A stretch of DNA of 64,000 nucleotides, taken from positions 20,098,581 through 20,162,580 of the forward strand of contig NC_135568.1 in NCBI RefSeq assembly GCF_964340395.1. Reading direction: 5' to 3'. This document shows positions 1-13,611 of the stretch, piece after piece. The position numbers and the translations under genes were made by a program. Below the pieces are notes generated by a model. The model was not told where the DNA came from. It ran no database searches and was given only the letters and a program-made list of their open reading frames with translations. How positions within the stretch are numbered: position 1 is the first letter of the stretch; every line of letters starts with the position of its first letter. The stretch is from Glandiceps talaboti. Its lineage: Eukaryota; Hemichordata; Enteropneusta; Spengelidae.

Positions 1-1247
1 TAGCTAAAGTAACATACATAGGTATTGTGTCATTAGCTACAGTAACATACATAGGTATTGTGTCGTTAGCTATAGTAACATACATAGGTATTGTGTCATT
101 AGCTACAGTAACATACATAGGTATTGTGCATTAGCTACAGTATCATACATAGGTATTGTGTTGTTAGCTACAGTATCATACATAGGTATTGTGCATTAGC
201 TACAGTATCATACATAGGTATTGTGTCATTAGCTAAAGTAACATACATAGATATTGTGGCATTAGCTATAGTAACATACATAGGTATTGTGTCATTAGCT
301 ACAGTATCATACATAGGTATTGTACCATTAGCTACAGTAACATACATAGGTATTGTGTCATTAGCTATAGTAACATACATAGGTATTGTACCATTAGCTA
401 CAGTAACATACATAGGTATTGTGTCATTAGCTATAGTAACATACATAGGTATTGTGTCATTAGCTATAGTAACATACATAGGTATTGTGTCATTAGCTAC
501 AGTAACATACATAGGTATTGTGTCATTAGCTACAGTAACATACATAGGTATTGTGTCATTAGCTATAGTAACATACATAGGTATTGTGTCATTAGCTATA
601 GTAACATACATAGGTATTGTGTCATTAGCTATAGTAACATACATAGGTATTGTGTCATTAGCTATAGTAACATACATAGGTATTGTGTCATTAGCTATAG
701 TAACATACATAGATATTGTGTCATTAGCTATAGTAACATACATAAGTATTGTGTCGTTAGGTATAGTAAAATACATAGATATTGTGTCACTAGCTATAGT
801 AACATACATAGATATTGTGGCATTAGCTATAGTAACATACATAGGTATTGTACCATTAGCTATAGTAACATACATAGATATTGTGTCATTAGCTATAGTA
901 ACATACATAGATATTGTGTCGTTAGCTATAGTAACATACATAGGTATTGTGTCATTAGCTATAGTAACATACATAGGTATTGTACCATTAGCTATAGTAA
1001 CATACATAGATATTGTGTCATTAGCTATAGTAACATACATAGGTATTGTGTCATTAGCTATAGTAACATACATAGGTATTGTGTCATTAGCTATAGTAAA
1101 ATACATAGGTATTGTGGCATTAGCTATAGTAACATACATAGGTATTGTGTCATTAGCTACAGTATCATACATAGGTATTGTACCATTAGCTACAGTAACA
1201 TACATAGGTATTGTGTCATTAGCTATAGTAACATACATAGGTATTGT
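1..1247. repeat. 33-bp tandem array
   Basis: About 37 copies of a unit like TCATTAGCTATAGTAACATA followed by CATAGGTATTGTG; the left end is cut by the window. Variants differ mainly at TATAG/ACAG, GGT/GAT and GTGTC/GTACC. Several early units are 31 bp. Because 33 is a multiple of three, the array is open on both strands as an 11-residue periodic peptide. No coding is inferred. It lies in the intron before exon 1. Confidence 0.97.
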
Positions 1248-2242
1248 AGTATACTTTCATGTAAAAGTGATTTTATACATTGATTTATTATCTAAGTGAA
1301 GGAAATAAAACATGGAAAATAACAGTTACCTAATAGTGAAATGACTATACATGTACTTTCTGTCACTCTGTACATTTCAAAATCTCTGACATTAATGTGA
1401 TCACCTTGCTAGAAATAAACTAGGGCTATTCCAAAATCCATACACTAGAAGTTGAACTAAACAGGTGACTAGTTTATGTTGGCAGTTAATTTGGGTGAGA
1501 GTAAACATAAACTTTATATCTGTGTTTGTCACTTCAAATCTTTGTCTGGTATTTTAGTCAAGAACCCTGCCACCCCTATTTGAATCATAGTGGTATCTTC
1601 CTGTAATTATTATTGGACTATTTTGAGAACTGTGCAGGTGGAAATGGTCAGGAATGAGAGTCATTTATCTTGGAAGTTAAAATAAGTCATTAACGATATA
1701 ATGTCATAATGGAATGTAGCCATGAATGATTGGCATGGTGACCTCTGTGGTAGAATTGATACACCTCTACATCCTGACTTTGGTTGATATTGTACCAAAA
1801 TAGTACAGATTTCTATACATGTAGATTTCACAAATTGAGGTAACTTTGAAGTGTTTGTATTTAAGAATCCCCCCCCACCCACTTGTCATACTGTTTGTCA
1901 GTGATTGAACTCTAGTCATCTTTCATGTAATGTCATTGTTGTATGTCTTGCATGGCTATTTATCACTCTATAGTCTATAGTTTTAATCAAGTTAAGCTAA
2001 GGTAGGTAGGTAACAGTACAAGTCAAATTCCTCATTTTTCATATCCCAGTTCCTCTCCAAATTTGAGTTAAAGTTTGGTTACCCTGGTAATAGATGTTTA
2101 AGTACATAATTTATGTATTTTGAACCGTGATCATGTTTGTTTGTTTGTTTGTTTGTCTTGGAACTATTTTATGAGCATTGAAACAAATGTAGACCAAAAT
2201 CCATCTACATGTAATGATGTAGGTACAATATCTGTATGTATA
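1248..2242. other. Unique intron sequence, no gene seen
   Basis: AT-rich single-copy intron sequence with a short poly-C run near 1869 and a (TTTG)n stretch near 2135-2156. I see no conserved coding segment on either strand. Confidence 0.6.
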
Positions 2243-3033
2243 AGGGTATTGGTATAGTTTGTATAGATTATTTAGTACTTTATAGTAATAATTCATCTAG
2301 GTACAGTGAAGGGTATTGGTATAGTTTGTATAGATTATTTAGTACTTTATAGTAATAATTCATCTAGGTACAGTGAAGGGTTTTGGTATAGTTTGTATAG
2401 ATTATTTAGTACTTTATAGTAATAATTCATCTAGGTACAATGAAGGGTATTGGTATAGTTTGTATAGATTATTTAGTACTTTATAGTAATAATTCATCTA
2501 GGTACAGTGAAGGGTATTGGTATAGTTTGTATAGATTATTTAGTACTTTATAGTAATAATTCATCTAGGTACAATGAAGGGTATTGGTATAGTTTGTATA
2601 GATTATTTAGTACTTTATAGTAATAATTCATCTAGGTACAGTGAAGGGTATTGGTATAGTTTGTATAGATTATTTAGTACTTTATAGTAATAATTCATCT
2701 AGGTACAGTGAAGGGTATTGGTATAGTTTGTATAGATTATTTAGTACCTTATAGTAATAATTCATCTAGGTACAGTGAAGGGTATTGGTATAGTTTGTAT
2801 AGATTATTTAGTACCTTATAGTAATAATTCATCTAGGTACAGTGAAGGGTATTGGTATAGTTTGTATAGATTATTTAGTACTTTATAGTAATAATTCATC
2901 TAGGTACAGTGAAGGGTATTGGTATAGTTTGTATAGATTATTTAGTACTTTATAGTAATAATTCATCTAGGTACAGTGAAGGGTATTGGTATAGTTTGTA
3001 TAGATTATTTAGTACTTTATAGTAATAATTCAT
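2243..3033. repeat. 67-bp tandem array
   Basis: About 11.8 copies of a 67-bp unit starting AGGGTATTGGTATAGTTTGT, with few differences between copies (ACTTTATAG/ACCTTATAG, ACAGTGA/ACAATGA). The period was measured from successive starts at 2243 and 2310. The array ends 141 bases before exon 1. High similarity between units suggests recent amplification. Confidence 0.97.
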
Positions 3034-3174
3034 ACTCTACTAGAGTGACATATTTATGTATGATAATACATGTAACTTTGGTTGTAACTATGATATGTGT
3101 ATATGGAATTCTTGTCTATTTAAACATTTCATTTGTGGATTGTTGAAAGCATAGATTTTGATTCCATTCTACAG

Positions 3175-3290
3175 TTATCCTGGAAAAATTACTGAATCTT
3201 GAGAACTCCGTCTTGGAGCATTGGACTCGGAAGAAGAAGAAGCTGGACCAGTGTCAGCAATATGTGTTGTTTGAAAAGAGCGCTAGACAA
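3175..3290 (+). CDS. trio: Trio exon 1 of window: spectrin repeat segment
   Basis: The exon is preceded by TTCTACAG and followed by GTGAGT. Two bases complete a codon begun in the previous exon, outside the window. Then come 38 codons starting ILEKLLNLENSVLEHW and ending YVLFEKSARQ. The sequence is helical and rich in Lys, Glu, Leu and Gln, with a basic run RKKKK. It resembles the spectrin-type repeat just before the GEF1 domain of Trio/Kalirin, where the QCQQxVLFExSAxQ stretch is conserved from memory of the family. Spectrin repeats in Trio act as a rod and protein-binding platform. The next exon continues in phase 0. The intron after it is 8.35 kb and mostly satellite. Confidence 0.9.
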
Positions 3291-3370
3291 GTGAGTTAAC
3301 ACAATTTACAGTTTTATTTGAAATGCACATCTCAATCTTGGCAATGGTAATTTACCCCTGCTTTATTACA

Positions 3371-3460
3371 GAATCAATCAATCAGTCTATCAATCTATCA
3401 ATCAATCAGTCTATCAATCTATCTATCAATCAGTCAATCAATTGATCAATAATTCAAATC
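3371..3460. repeat. AATC/TATC-rich microsatellite
   Basis: Imperfect run of AATC, AGTC and TATC tetranucleotides just inside the intron after exon 1. Confidence 0.8.
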
Positions 3461-3582
3461 AATCACGGTACATGATGATATTTTATGATAATGCTTGATG
3501 TGTACAATGTAAAATTATCCAACAGTTTGAAATCACTGCCCAGACTATAGACTACCCAAAACTACATGTATACCAAACCATA

Positions 3583-5108
3583 CAGTGTTTCCTCTGGGTC
3601 CAAAACTTACTAGCAATTGGGCTAATTTGTTTCAAAATTTATTATCCAAACCAGACTTTCAATTAGCCAAACTTTTACGATAAAAATGAACTTATATAAA
3701 TAAAGACAATAACACAAACATTTCCTGATGTGGAGAGCGTGTCTTGGGTAGTTTAGAAACTACACGATATTATCATTACTTATCCATGTGATTGGTTACT
3801 TATTAACAGATGTGGTTAGAAAGGGTTTCCATCGATAGCACGCCCATTCATAATTACGGCGAAGCATCTTCCCTCACAAGCGAAGCGATGATCAAATGGA
3901 CCACATCGTTAGACAGTCTATGCTGAAAACTTCACTTAGATCAATTCAAACTGCCACGTTACCATTCCATTCTCACTAAAACTGAAACTTTTTCTTTTTG
4001 ACCTTCGTTACTAGATTGAACACATTACATGAATTTACCATATACCGTTCACTACACCATGCTCTTCATCTGAGGTGAACATGGTTCACACATCGCCCGA
4101 GTCAACAGTTCTCAGTGACACAAAATTTGTATCAAATGCTTTTACAACTGTATCTCTGTCAAATTGAAAGTTCACGCTGTCGTTCGTCCTTCATGTCATG
4201 GATCTCAGTTTGTGTATTGCGGTATTGTTGTTTCGTTTTTTCGGCCTACATAGTGGAAGGGCCCGGTAAAAGACGACTCGTCTTCCATTGCCCCTTGCAT
4301 GTGCCGAACTACTTGATCAAATTTTACAAGCATGGATCGCATGATCAAATGCTGCAAAGTTTTACACAGCGGAACTTACAAGTTTGTTGGATGGGACGTT
4401 TATTTGCATTGCTGATGTAACAATTTTATGATTTGATTAACTTTTGAGGAACGCACAATGTGTACACTTCCTTCTAAATGTAATACAATGTAGTTTAAAT
4501 TACGGATGTTCCATTAGAGAGGTTTAGATACACGTTAGAACGCGTATGCCTTCAGGAACATTATCATGCAGGTGTACAAGTAATGACGTGTACAAAATTG
4601 TGTTTAGTTATGCGTTCTAAACACAAATGTGAAAAACATTGGAATGTGAACGCGCGCATTGACATCTTCTGTCCAGAAGGCCAGACACATGCCTTTAATT
4701 TCTAAATGTGTCCGTACTTTTGCCATGTTTCCTGCAACTACCCAAACCAAAAACCAAACAATTAGTTTAAAATTATGCTTCCAAACTTTTATATAAAAAA
4801 TAGGACATTTAATAGAAGAAAATGACAAAAACTCAACACGTATTTACAGTTACGTGTAGACCGCCATTTTGATGTAGCGTCGCCTGAGTTGCTTCGAATC
4901 ACGTGACTTTGACAGTACTTGTATAGAAGACATGTAAATACGTACATCTAAACCTCTCTAAAGAAACCACAAACATTACGCATAGATTCTCTGGTGCCCT
5001 ATTCTAAATCTGCTTTGCAAGTTTTGCTAATTGTATCAAAAATATTCTTGCCAAATGCAGATTTTATACGCATTTTGCGATTTGGCAAGTGGGCAGCAGA
5101 AACACTGC
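3583..5108 (+). mobile_element. hAT-like DNA element with CAGTGTTTC terminal inverted repeats
   Basis: The left end reads CAGTGTTTCCTCTGGG. The right end, CCCAGC-side read in reverse complement, gives CAGTGTTTCTGCTGCCC, so the termini are inverted repeats of about 14 bp with one or two mismatches. CCATA precedes the left end and follows the right end, giving a 5-bp candidate target-site duplication. Removing the element restores a normal 42/43-bp satellite unit (ACCAAACCATA..ACTGTCC). No transposase is visible, so it is non-autonomous. Its first 370 bases occur in reverse at 19095-19458. The hAT assignment rests on the CAG.. terminus and a TSD shorter than the usual 8 bp, so it is tentative. 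Confidence 0.7.
4514..4961. mobile_element. MITE-like insert with 16-bp terminal inverted repeats
   Basis: A perfect 16-bp inverted pair (TTAGAGAGGTTTAGAT at 4514-4529, its reverse complement at 4946-4961) bounds 448 bp with no coding sequence. It lies inside the larger 3583-5108 element. No clear target duplication is seen. The interior is richer in CpG than the surroundings and contains a CACGTG E-box near 4902. Confidence 0.65.
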
Positions 5109-8100
5109 CATATACTGTCCAGACTATAGACTATCCAGACTATACCAAACCATAGACTGTCCAGACTATAAACTATCCAAAACTATACCAAACCATAGAC
5201 TGTCCAGACTATAAACTATCCAAAACTATACCAAACCATAGACTGTCCAGACTATAAACTATCCAAAACTATACCAAACCATAGACTGTCCAGACTATAA
5301 ACTATCCAGACTATACCAAACCATAGACTGTCCAGACTATAAACTATCCAGACTATACCAAACCATAGACTGTCCAGACTATAAACTACCCAAAACTATA
5401 CCAAACCATAGACTGTCCAGACTATAAACTATCCAAAACTATACCAAACCATAGACTGTCCAGACTATAAACTATCCAAAACTATACCAAACCATAGACT
5501 GTCCAGACTATAAACTATCCAGACTATACCAAACCATAGACTGTCCAGACTATAAACTACCCAGACTATACCAAACCATAGACTGTCCAGACTATTAACT
5601 ACCCAGACTATACCAAACCATAGACTGTCCAGACTATTAACTATCCAAAACTATACCAAACCATAGACTGTCCAGACTATAAACTATCCAGACTATACCA
5701 AACCATAGACTGTCCAGACTATTAACTACCCAGACTATACCAAACCATAGACTGTCCAGACTATAAACTATCCAAAACTATACCAAACCATAGACTGTCC
5801 AGACTATAAACTATCCAGACTATACCAAACCATAGACTGTCCAGACTATAAACTACCCAGACTATACCAAACCATAGACTGTCCAGACTATAAACTACCC
5901 AGACTATACCAAACCATAGACTGTCCAGACTATTAACTATCCAGACTATACCAAACCATAGACTGTCCAGACTATAAACTATCCAAAACTATACCAAACC
6001 ATAGACTGTCCAGACTATAAACTATCCAAAACTATACCAAACCATAGACTGTCCAGACTATAAACTATCCAGACTATACCAAACCATAGACTGTCCAGAC
6101 TATGAACTATCCAAAACTATACCAAACCATAGACTGTCCAGACTATAAACTATCCAGACTATACCAAACCATAGACTGTCCAGACTATAAACTACCCAGA
6201 CTATACCAAACCATAGACTGTCCAGACTATTAACTACCCAGACTATACCAAACCATAGACTGTCCAGACTATTAACTATCCAAAACTATACCAAACCATA
6301 GACTGTCCAGACTATAAACTATCCAGACTATACCAAACCATAGACTGTCCAGACTATTAACTACCCAGACTATACCAAACCATAGACTGTCCAGACTATA
6401 AACTATCCAAAACTATACCAAACCATAGACTGTCCAGACTATAAACTATCCAGACTATACCAAACCATAGACTGTCCAGACTATAAACTACCCAGACTAT
6501 ACCAAACCATAGACTGTCCAGACTATAAACTACCCAGACTATACCAAACCATAGACTGTCCAGACTATTAACTATCCAGACTATACCAAACCATAGACTG
6601 TCCAGACTATAAACTATCCAAAACTATACCAAACCATAGACTGTCCAGACTATAAACTATCCAAAACTATACCAAACCATAGACTGTCCAGACTATAAAC
6701 TATCCAGACTATACCAAACCATAGACTGTCCAGACTATGAACTATCCAAAACTATACCAAACCATAGACTGTCCAGACTATAAACTATCCAGACTATACC
6801 AAACCATAGACTGTCCAGACGATAAACTATCCAAAACTATACCAAACCATAGACTATCCAGACTATAAACTATCCAAAACTATACCAAACCATAGACTGT
6901 CCAGACTATAAACTATCCAGACTATACCAAACCATAGACTGTCCAGACTATAAACTATCCAAAACTATACCAAACCATAGACTGTCCAGACTATAAACTA
7001 TCCAAAACTATACCAAACCATAGACTATAAACTATCCAAAACTATACCAAATCATAGACTGTCCAGACTATAGACTATCCCAAACTATACCAAACCATAG
7101 ACTGTCCAGACTATAAACTACCCAAAACTATACCAAACCATAGACTGTCCAGACTATAAACTATCCAGACTATACCAAACCATAGACTGTCCAGACTATA
7201 GACTATCCAAAACTATACCAAACCATAGACTGTCCAGACTATAAACTATCCAGACTATACCAAACCATAGACTGTCCAGACTATAGACTATCCAAAACTA
7301 TACCAAACCATAGACTGTCCAGACTATAAACTATCCAAAACTATACCAAACCATAGACTGTCCAGACTATAGACTATCCAAAACTATACCAAACCATAGA
7401 CTGTCCAGACTACATGTATAAACTATCCAAAACTATACCAAACCATAGACTGTCCAGACTATAAACTATCCAAAACTATACCAAACCATAGACTGTCCAG
7501 ACTATTAACTATCCAGACTATACCAAACCATAGACTGTCCAGACTATAAACTATCCAAAACTATACCAAACCATAGACTGTCCAGACTATAAACTATCCA
7601 GACTATACCAAACCATAGACTGTCCAGACTATAAACTATCCAAAACTATACCAAACCATAGACTGTCCAGACTATAGACTATCCAAAACTATACCAAACC
7701 ATAGACTGTCCAGACTATAAACTATCCAAAACTATACCAAACCATAGACTGTCCAGACTATAAACTATCCAAAACTATACCAAACCATAGACTGTCCAGA
7801 CTATAAACTATCCAGACTATACCAAACCATAGACTGTCCAGACTATACCAAACCATAGACTGTCCAGACTATAAACTATCCAGACTATACCAAACCATAG
7901 ACTGTCCAGACTATAAACTATCCAGACTATACCAAACCATAGACTGTCCAGACTATAAACTACCCAAAACTATACCAAACCATAGACTGTCCAGACTATA
8001 AACTATCCAAAACTATACCAAACCATAGACTGTCCAGACTATAAACTATCCAGACTATACCAAACCATAGACTGTCCAGACTATAAACTACCCAAAACTA

Positions 8101-11100
8101 TACCAAACCATAGACTGTCCAGACTATAAACTATCCAGACTATACCAAACCATAGACTGTCCAGACTATAGACTACCCAGACTATACCAAACCATAGACT
8201 GTCCAGGCTATAAACTATCCAGACTATACCAAACCATAGACTGTCCAGACTATAGACTACCCAGACTATACCAAACCATAGACTGTCCAGACTATAAACT
8301 ATCCAAAACTATACCAAACCATAGACTGTCCAGACTATAAACTATCCAAAACTATACCAAACCATAGACTGTCCAGACTATAAACTATCCAAAACTATAC
8401 CAAACCATAGACTGTCCAGACTATAAACTATCCAAAACTATACCAAACCATAGACTGTCCAGACTATAAACTATCCAAAACTATACCAAACCATAGACTG
8501 TCCAGGCTATAAACTATCCAAAACTATACCAAACCATAGACTGTCCAGACTATGAACTATCCAGACTATACCAAACCATAGACTGTCCAGACTATAAACT
8601 ATCCAAAACTATACCAAACCATAGACTGTCCAGACTACATGTATAAACTATCCAAAACTATACCAAACCATAGACTGTCCAGACTATAAACTATCCAAAA
8701 CTATACCAAACCATAGACTGTCCAGACTATTAACTATCCAGACTATACCAAACCATAGACTGTCCAGACTATAAACTATCCAAAACTATACCAAACCATA
8801 GACTGTCCAGACTATAAACTATCCAGACTATACCAAACCATAGACTGTCCAGACTATAGACTACCCAGACTATACCAAACCATAGACTGTCCAGGCTATA
8901 AACTATCCAGACTATACCAAACCATAGACTGTCCAGACTATAGACTACCCAGACTATACCAAACCATAGACTGTCCAGACTATAAACTATCCAAAACTAT
9001 ACCAAACCATAGACTGTCCAGACTATAAACTATCCAAAACTATACCAAACCATAGACTGTCCAGACTATAAACTATCCAAAACTATACCAAACCATAGAC
9101 TGTCCAGACTATAAACTATCCAAAACTATACCAAACCATAGACTGTCCAGACTATAAACTATCCAAAACTATACCAAACCATAGACTGTCCAGGCTATAA
9201 ACTATCCAAAACTATACCAAACCATAGACTGTCCAGACTATGAACTATCCAGACTATACCAAACCATAGACTGTCCAGACTATAAACTATCCAGACTATA
9301 CCAAACCATAGACTGTCCAGACTATAAACTATCCAAAACTATACCAAACCATAGACTGTCCAGGCTATAAACTATCCAAAACTATACCAAATCATAGACT
9401 GTCCAGACTATAAACTATCCAAAACTATACCAAACCATAGACTGTCCAGACTATGAACTATCCAAAACTATACCAAACCATAGACTGTCCAGACTATAAA
9501 CTATCCAAAACTATACCAAACCATACACTGTCCAGACTATGAACTATCCAAAACTATACCAAATCATAGACTGTCCAGACTATAAACTATCCAAAACTAT
9601 ACCAAACCATAGACTGCCCAGACTATGAACTATCCAGACTATACCAAACCATAGACTGTCCAGACTATAAACTATCCAGACTATACCAAACCATAGACTG
9701 TCCAGACTATAAACTATCCAAAACTATACCAAACCATAGACTGTCCAGGCTATAAACTATCCAAAACTATACCAAACCATAGACTGTCCAGACTATAAAC
9801 TATCCAAAACTATACCAAACCATAGACTGTCCAGACTATAAACTATCCAAAACTATACCAAACCATAGACTGTCCAGACTATGAACTATCCAGACTATAC
9901 CAAACCATAGACTGTCCAGACTATAAACTATCCAAAACTATACCAAACCATAGACTGTCCAGGCTATAAACTATCCAAAACTATACCAAATCATAGACTG
10001 TCCAGACTATAAACTATCCAAAACTATACCAAACCATAGACTGTCCAGACTATGAACTATCCAAAACTATACCAAACCATAGACTGTCCAGACTATAAAC
10101 TACCCAAAACTATACCAAACCATAGACTGTCCAGACTATAAACTATCCAAAACTATACCAAACCATAGACTGTCCAGACTATAAACTATCCAAAACTATA
10201 CCAAACCATAGACTGTCCAGACTATAAACTATCCAAAACTATACCAAACCATAGACTGTCCAGACTATAAACTATCCAGACTATACCAAACCATAGACTG
10301 TCCAGACTATAAACTATCCAGACTATACCAAACCATAGACTGTCCAGACTATAAACTATCCAGACTATACCAAACCATAGACTGTCCAGACTATAGACTA
10401 TCCAAAACTATACCAAACCATAGACTGTCCAGACTATAAACTATCCAGACTATACCAAACCATAGACTGTCCAGACTATAAACTATCCAAAACTATATCA
10501 AACCATAGACTGTCCAGACTATAAACTATCCAAAACTATACCAAACCATAGACTGTCCAGACTATAGACTATCCAAAACTATACCAAACCATAGACTGTC
10601 CAGACTATAAACTATCCAAAACTATACCAAACCATAGACTGTCCAGACTATAAACTATCCAGACTATACCAAACCATAGACTGTCCAGACTATAAACTAC
10701 CCAAAACTATACCAAACCATAGACTGTCCAGACTATAAACTATCCAGACTATACCAAACCATAGACTGTCCAGGCATAAACTATCCAGACTATACCAAAC
10801 CATAGACTGTCCAGACTATAAACTATCCAAAACTATACCAAACCATAGACTGTCCAGACTATAAACTATCCAAAACTATACCAAACCATAGACTGTCCAG
10901 ACTATAAACTATCCAGACTATACCAAACCATAGACTGTCCAGACTATAAACTACCCAAAACTATACCAAACCATAGACTGTCCAGACTATAAACTACCCA
11001 AAACTATACCAAACCATAGACTGTCCAGACTATAAACTACCCAAAACTATACCAAACCATATACTGTCCAGACTATAAACTACCCAAAACTATACCAAAC

Positions 11101-11438
11101 CATAGACTGTCCAGACTATAAACTACCCAAAACTATACCAAACCATAGACTGTCCAGACTATAAACTACCCAAAACTATAACAAACCATAGACTGTCCAG
11201 ACTATAAACTATCCAAAACTATACCAAACCATAGACTGTCCAGACTATAAACTATCCAGACTATACCAAACCATAGACTGTCCAGACTATAAACTATCCA
11301 GACTATACCAAACCATAGACTGTCCAGACTATAAACTATCCAAAACTATAGCAAACCATAGACTGTCCAGACTATAAACTATCCAAAACTATACCAAACC
11401 ATAGACTGTCCAGACTATAGACTATCCAAAACTATACC
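5109..11438. repeat. 42/43-bp satellite array
   Basis: About 148 copies of a unit such as ACCAAACCATAGACTGTCCA followed by GACTATAAACTATCC and then AAAACTAT (43 bp) or AGACTAT (42 bp). The first unit is separated at 3537-3582 by the hAT-like insertion. Private variants (TTAACT, TGAACT, CAGGCT, TACATGTA) recur at fixed offsets, showing higher-order units: 635, 688, 599 and 1,225 bp. It occupies three quarters of the intron between exons 1 and 2. Confidence 0.97.
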
Positions 11439-11642
11439 AGTTCTTCTTTAGGAATCGTTGAAACAAATATACCATAGAAAGCATTCCAAAGCAATTGTTT
11501 TTATGCTTGGTTTTCTGTTTCTCTCTTAGTTTGAACCAAACACGTAAACATTTAATGTAAAACTCTGCTAATTTACGAACAATTTGAATTGGCATATCCT
11601 CTGGATAACATGTTTTTATAATATTTATACCTCTATATCCAG
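11439..11642. other. Intron sequence before exon 2
   Basis: Single-copy AT-rich sequence leading to the acceptor of exon 2. No feature beyond the splice site is seen. Confidence 0.6.
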
Positions 11643-11765
11643 GCTTTAGACTGGATCTATGATACTGGTGAGTTCTACCTGTCTACTCATACCAATGTAG
11701 GAGAGAATACAGAAGAAACAGAATCACTACTCAAGGAACATAATGAATTCAAAGGAACAGCAAAG
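11643..11765 (+). CDS. trio: Trio exon 2 of window: spectrin repeat segment
   Basis: Acceptor ATATCCAG, donor GTAATC, 41 codons, phase 0 at both ends. The peptide runs ALDWIYDTGEFYLSTHTNVG through ENTEETESLLKEHNEFKGTAK. In vertebrate Trio the matching stretch reads close to ALEWIHDNGEFYLSTHT, so identity is high. It forms the middle of the last spectrin repeat before the DH domain. The GEFYLSTHT block is diagnostic for the Trio/Kalirin family rather than generic spectrin. The exon lies 204 bases downstream of the end of the 42/43-bp satellite. A pearl-like core-repeat fragment begins shortly after it. Confidence 0.94.
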
Positions 11766-11827
11766 GTAATCAATTTAATATGTTGATTGTGTTTTCTCTC
11801 AGAGTGAACTGATGAAAATAGTGTTTA

Positions 11828-12260
11828 GTAATACGATCGTGATACGATCCAATATGGCTGCCTGGCAGCCATTTTGTTTGCGAATTTTCATGTCCAAAGC
11901 CATAACTCAGACATGCTTGAACAGATCTCATTTAAAGTTGGTATTAGGACAGTGTTCTATGACATACATGTGCATATCCATTTTCATCGTGATACGATCC
12001 AATATGGCTGCCTGGCAGCCATTTTGTTTGTGAATTTTCCATGTCCAAAGCCATAACTCAGACTCCATTTTCATCTTGATATGATCCCCCATACCCAACC
12101 AATCCTTTATTGTTGGAGGCATAGTCCATGTCCAACAAGCACACACAACATATCTAAGTCTGTTTGTTTTAGGTTCACAAATGTTGTTGCGTGATCACAG
12201 TAGTGATAATTCCTTAAAACCCAATTATAGCGGGGACTATGTCATTCTCAATGACTTGTT
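11828..12260 (+). mobile_element. Pearl-like family-1 element, 5'-truncated copy
   Basis: Two core repeats (start motif GATACGATCCAATATGGC) are followed by the family 3' end, with AGCGGGGACTATGTCATTCT and then CAATGACTTGTT at 12230-12260. The GTCATT/AATGAC hairpin is present. The TAGTCCCCGCC head and microsatellite are missing. Confidence 0.8.
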
Positions 12261-13530
12261 TTACGTGCGTTTTTCGCCCACAAGATCGAATTTAAACATG
12301 GCGGATATAATTAACGGTTCTCATAACATGGTCTACGATATAAATTATGTCACTGTCTTTGGATATTTCGACAGAATTTGACTCGAAATACATCGTTGAA
12401 TACAAGTATTTAGGTATGGGAACACGTTGTACTTGTGTGTAAGCATCAAATTCCCGCTAAGGCCGTGTGAGCTGCCGGCGGCAGTTTACGGTTGAATTTT
12501 TGAATGTCGGCAAATTTACGCAATCTTGTGACAGGTACCGACTCTTGGTTGTAATTTTTGGCTATAAAATGGATTATTTTGGTTTTATTTCTTTTGTTAC
12601 ATCTCAATAATGACTTGTATTTGTACTAGCTCAGCGTGTGAAGGTCAGTGGAGGGAAATTTATGCACGATACGGGCCATTTTACGAATCGGATTTTTTAT
12701 GTACGTTTTTCAACGTAAAATTCAAATTTCAACATCGCCAAAGCAAAATCTGTCTCTCCTAACGTAACTTACAATGTAAATAACGGTGCTGTTTTTAGAA
12801 ATTTCCCCTCAATTTTGACTATGAATACGATGTTTTATACAAGGACATGACTGAGTGAACTCAATGCAGGAAATGGAAGGATCAGATTATCGCAACGTAA
12901 CTTCAAAGTCCCGACTGCATATTTGGATTTGTGGGTACAGCATGTTGGCAAAAAGCACCACTTTGGCGTCCCGATTCGGACTCGTATACTACCAACTTGT
13001 GGGCATTTTTTACTGATTTTGAGGATAGATTTGGTGATAATTTTTTGTTGTTCTGTCAAATAATGATATATAATTACACAAACTAATTTTTCTGAAGGTA
13101 TTGGTGCAACGACTTCAGGTATTTTTGTCCCTTTCATTGTCGGTGCGGGACCGACTAATTGCGTCGTAATCAGATTAGAGAGCCGATATTTTTTCCATTC
13201 AAATTTAATACGACTGAAAATAACATTTTCTGCCAAATTTTCGCCGATTTTGACCATTTAACCAGTATACAGAATTTTGTAGAAACATAAATGTTGGTAT
13301 TTTGAATTTTGTTTGTAATATAAATGTTTTGTTTATTTGTGATATGTCAATAAATAAACAACACAGGTTTTTTTTACCAATATTTTCTTATTTTAACCCA
13401 AATTTCAGTTGTGAATGTGATATTTGAATGTGTTTATTTGTAAGTATGATATAGACAATTTATTTTCCAGTAAAATGATACCTAATTTTCAAAGATTGGG
13501 CAATTCTAAGTATTTTTTATATCAATTTGA
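12261..13530. other. Intron sequence of unknown nature between element fragments
   Basis: No recognised gene. Its CpG content is higher than most of the intron. A 140-codon open frame on the minus strand (12835-13257) shows no motif I recognise and no codon pattern that persuades me. Its position between a pearl-like copy and a LINE tail suggests decayed transposon sequence, but this is inference. Confidence 0.45.
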
Positions 13531-13611
13531 TTGCATACCACTCACCCTCACTTTATGTTAGTGAGGGGGCTGGTGGAGCACAAACAATCCCATGAGGCCA
13601 ATGGTGGTGAA

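Noticed and set aside
124-1299. 391-codon open frame with periodic IVTYIGIVSLA peptide
   Set aside because: It is the 33-bp array read in frame. The opposite strand is equally open, and there is no initiation or domain context.
4115-4420. 101-codon frame inside the hAT-like element
   Set aside because: No transposase motif; Cys/Phe-rich composition typical of chance translation.
12835-13257. 140-codon minus-strand frame
   Set aside because: No motif recognised and no splice or promoter context; it sits among transposon remnants, so I left it as an unexplained open frame.
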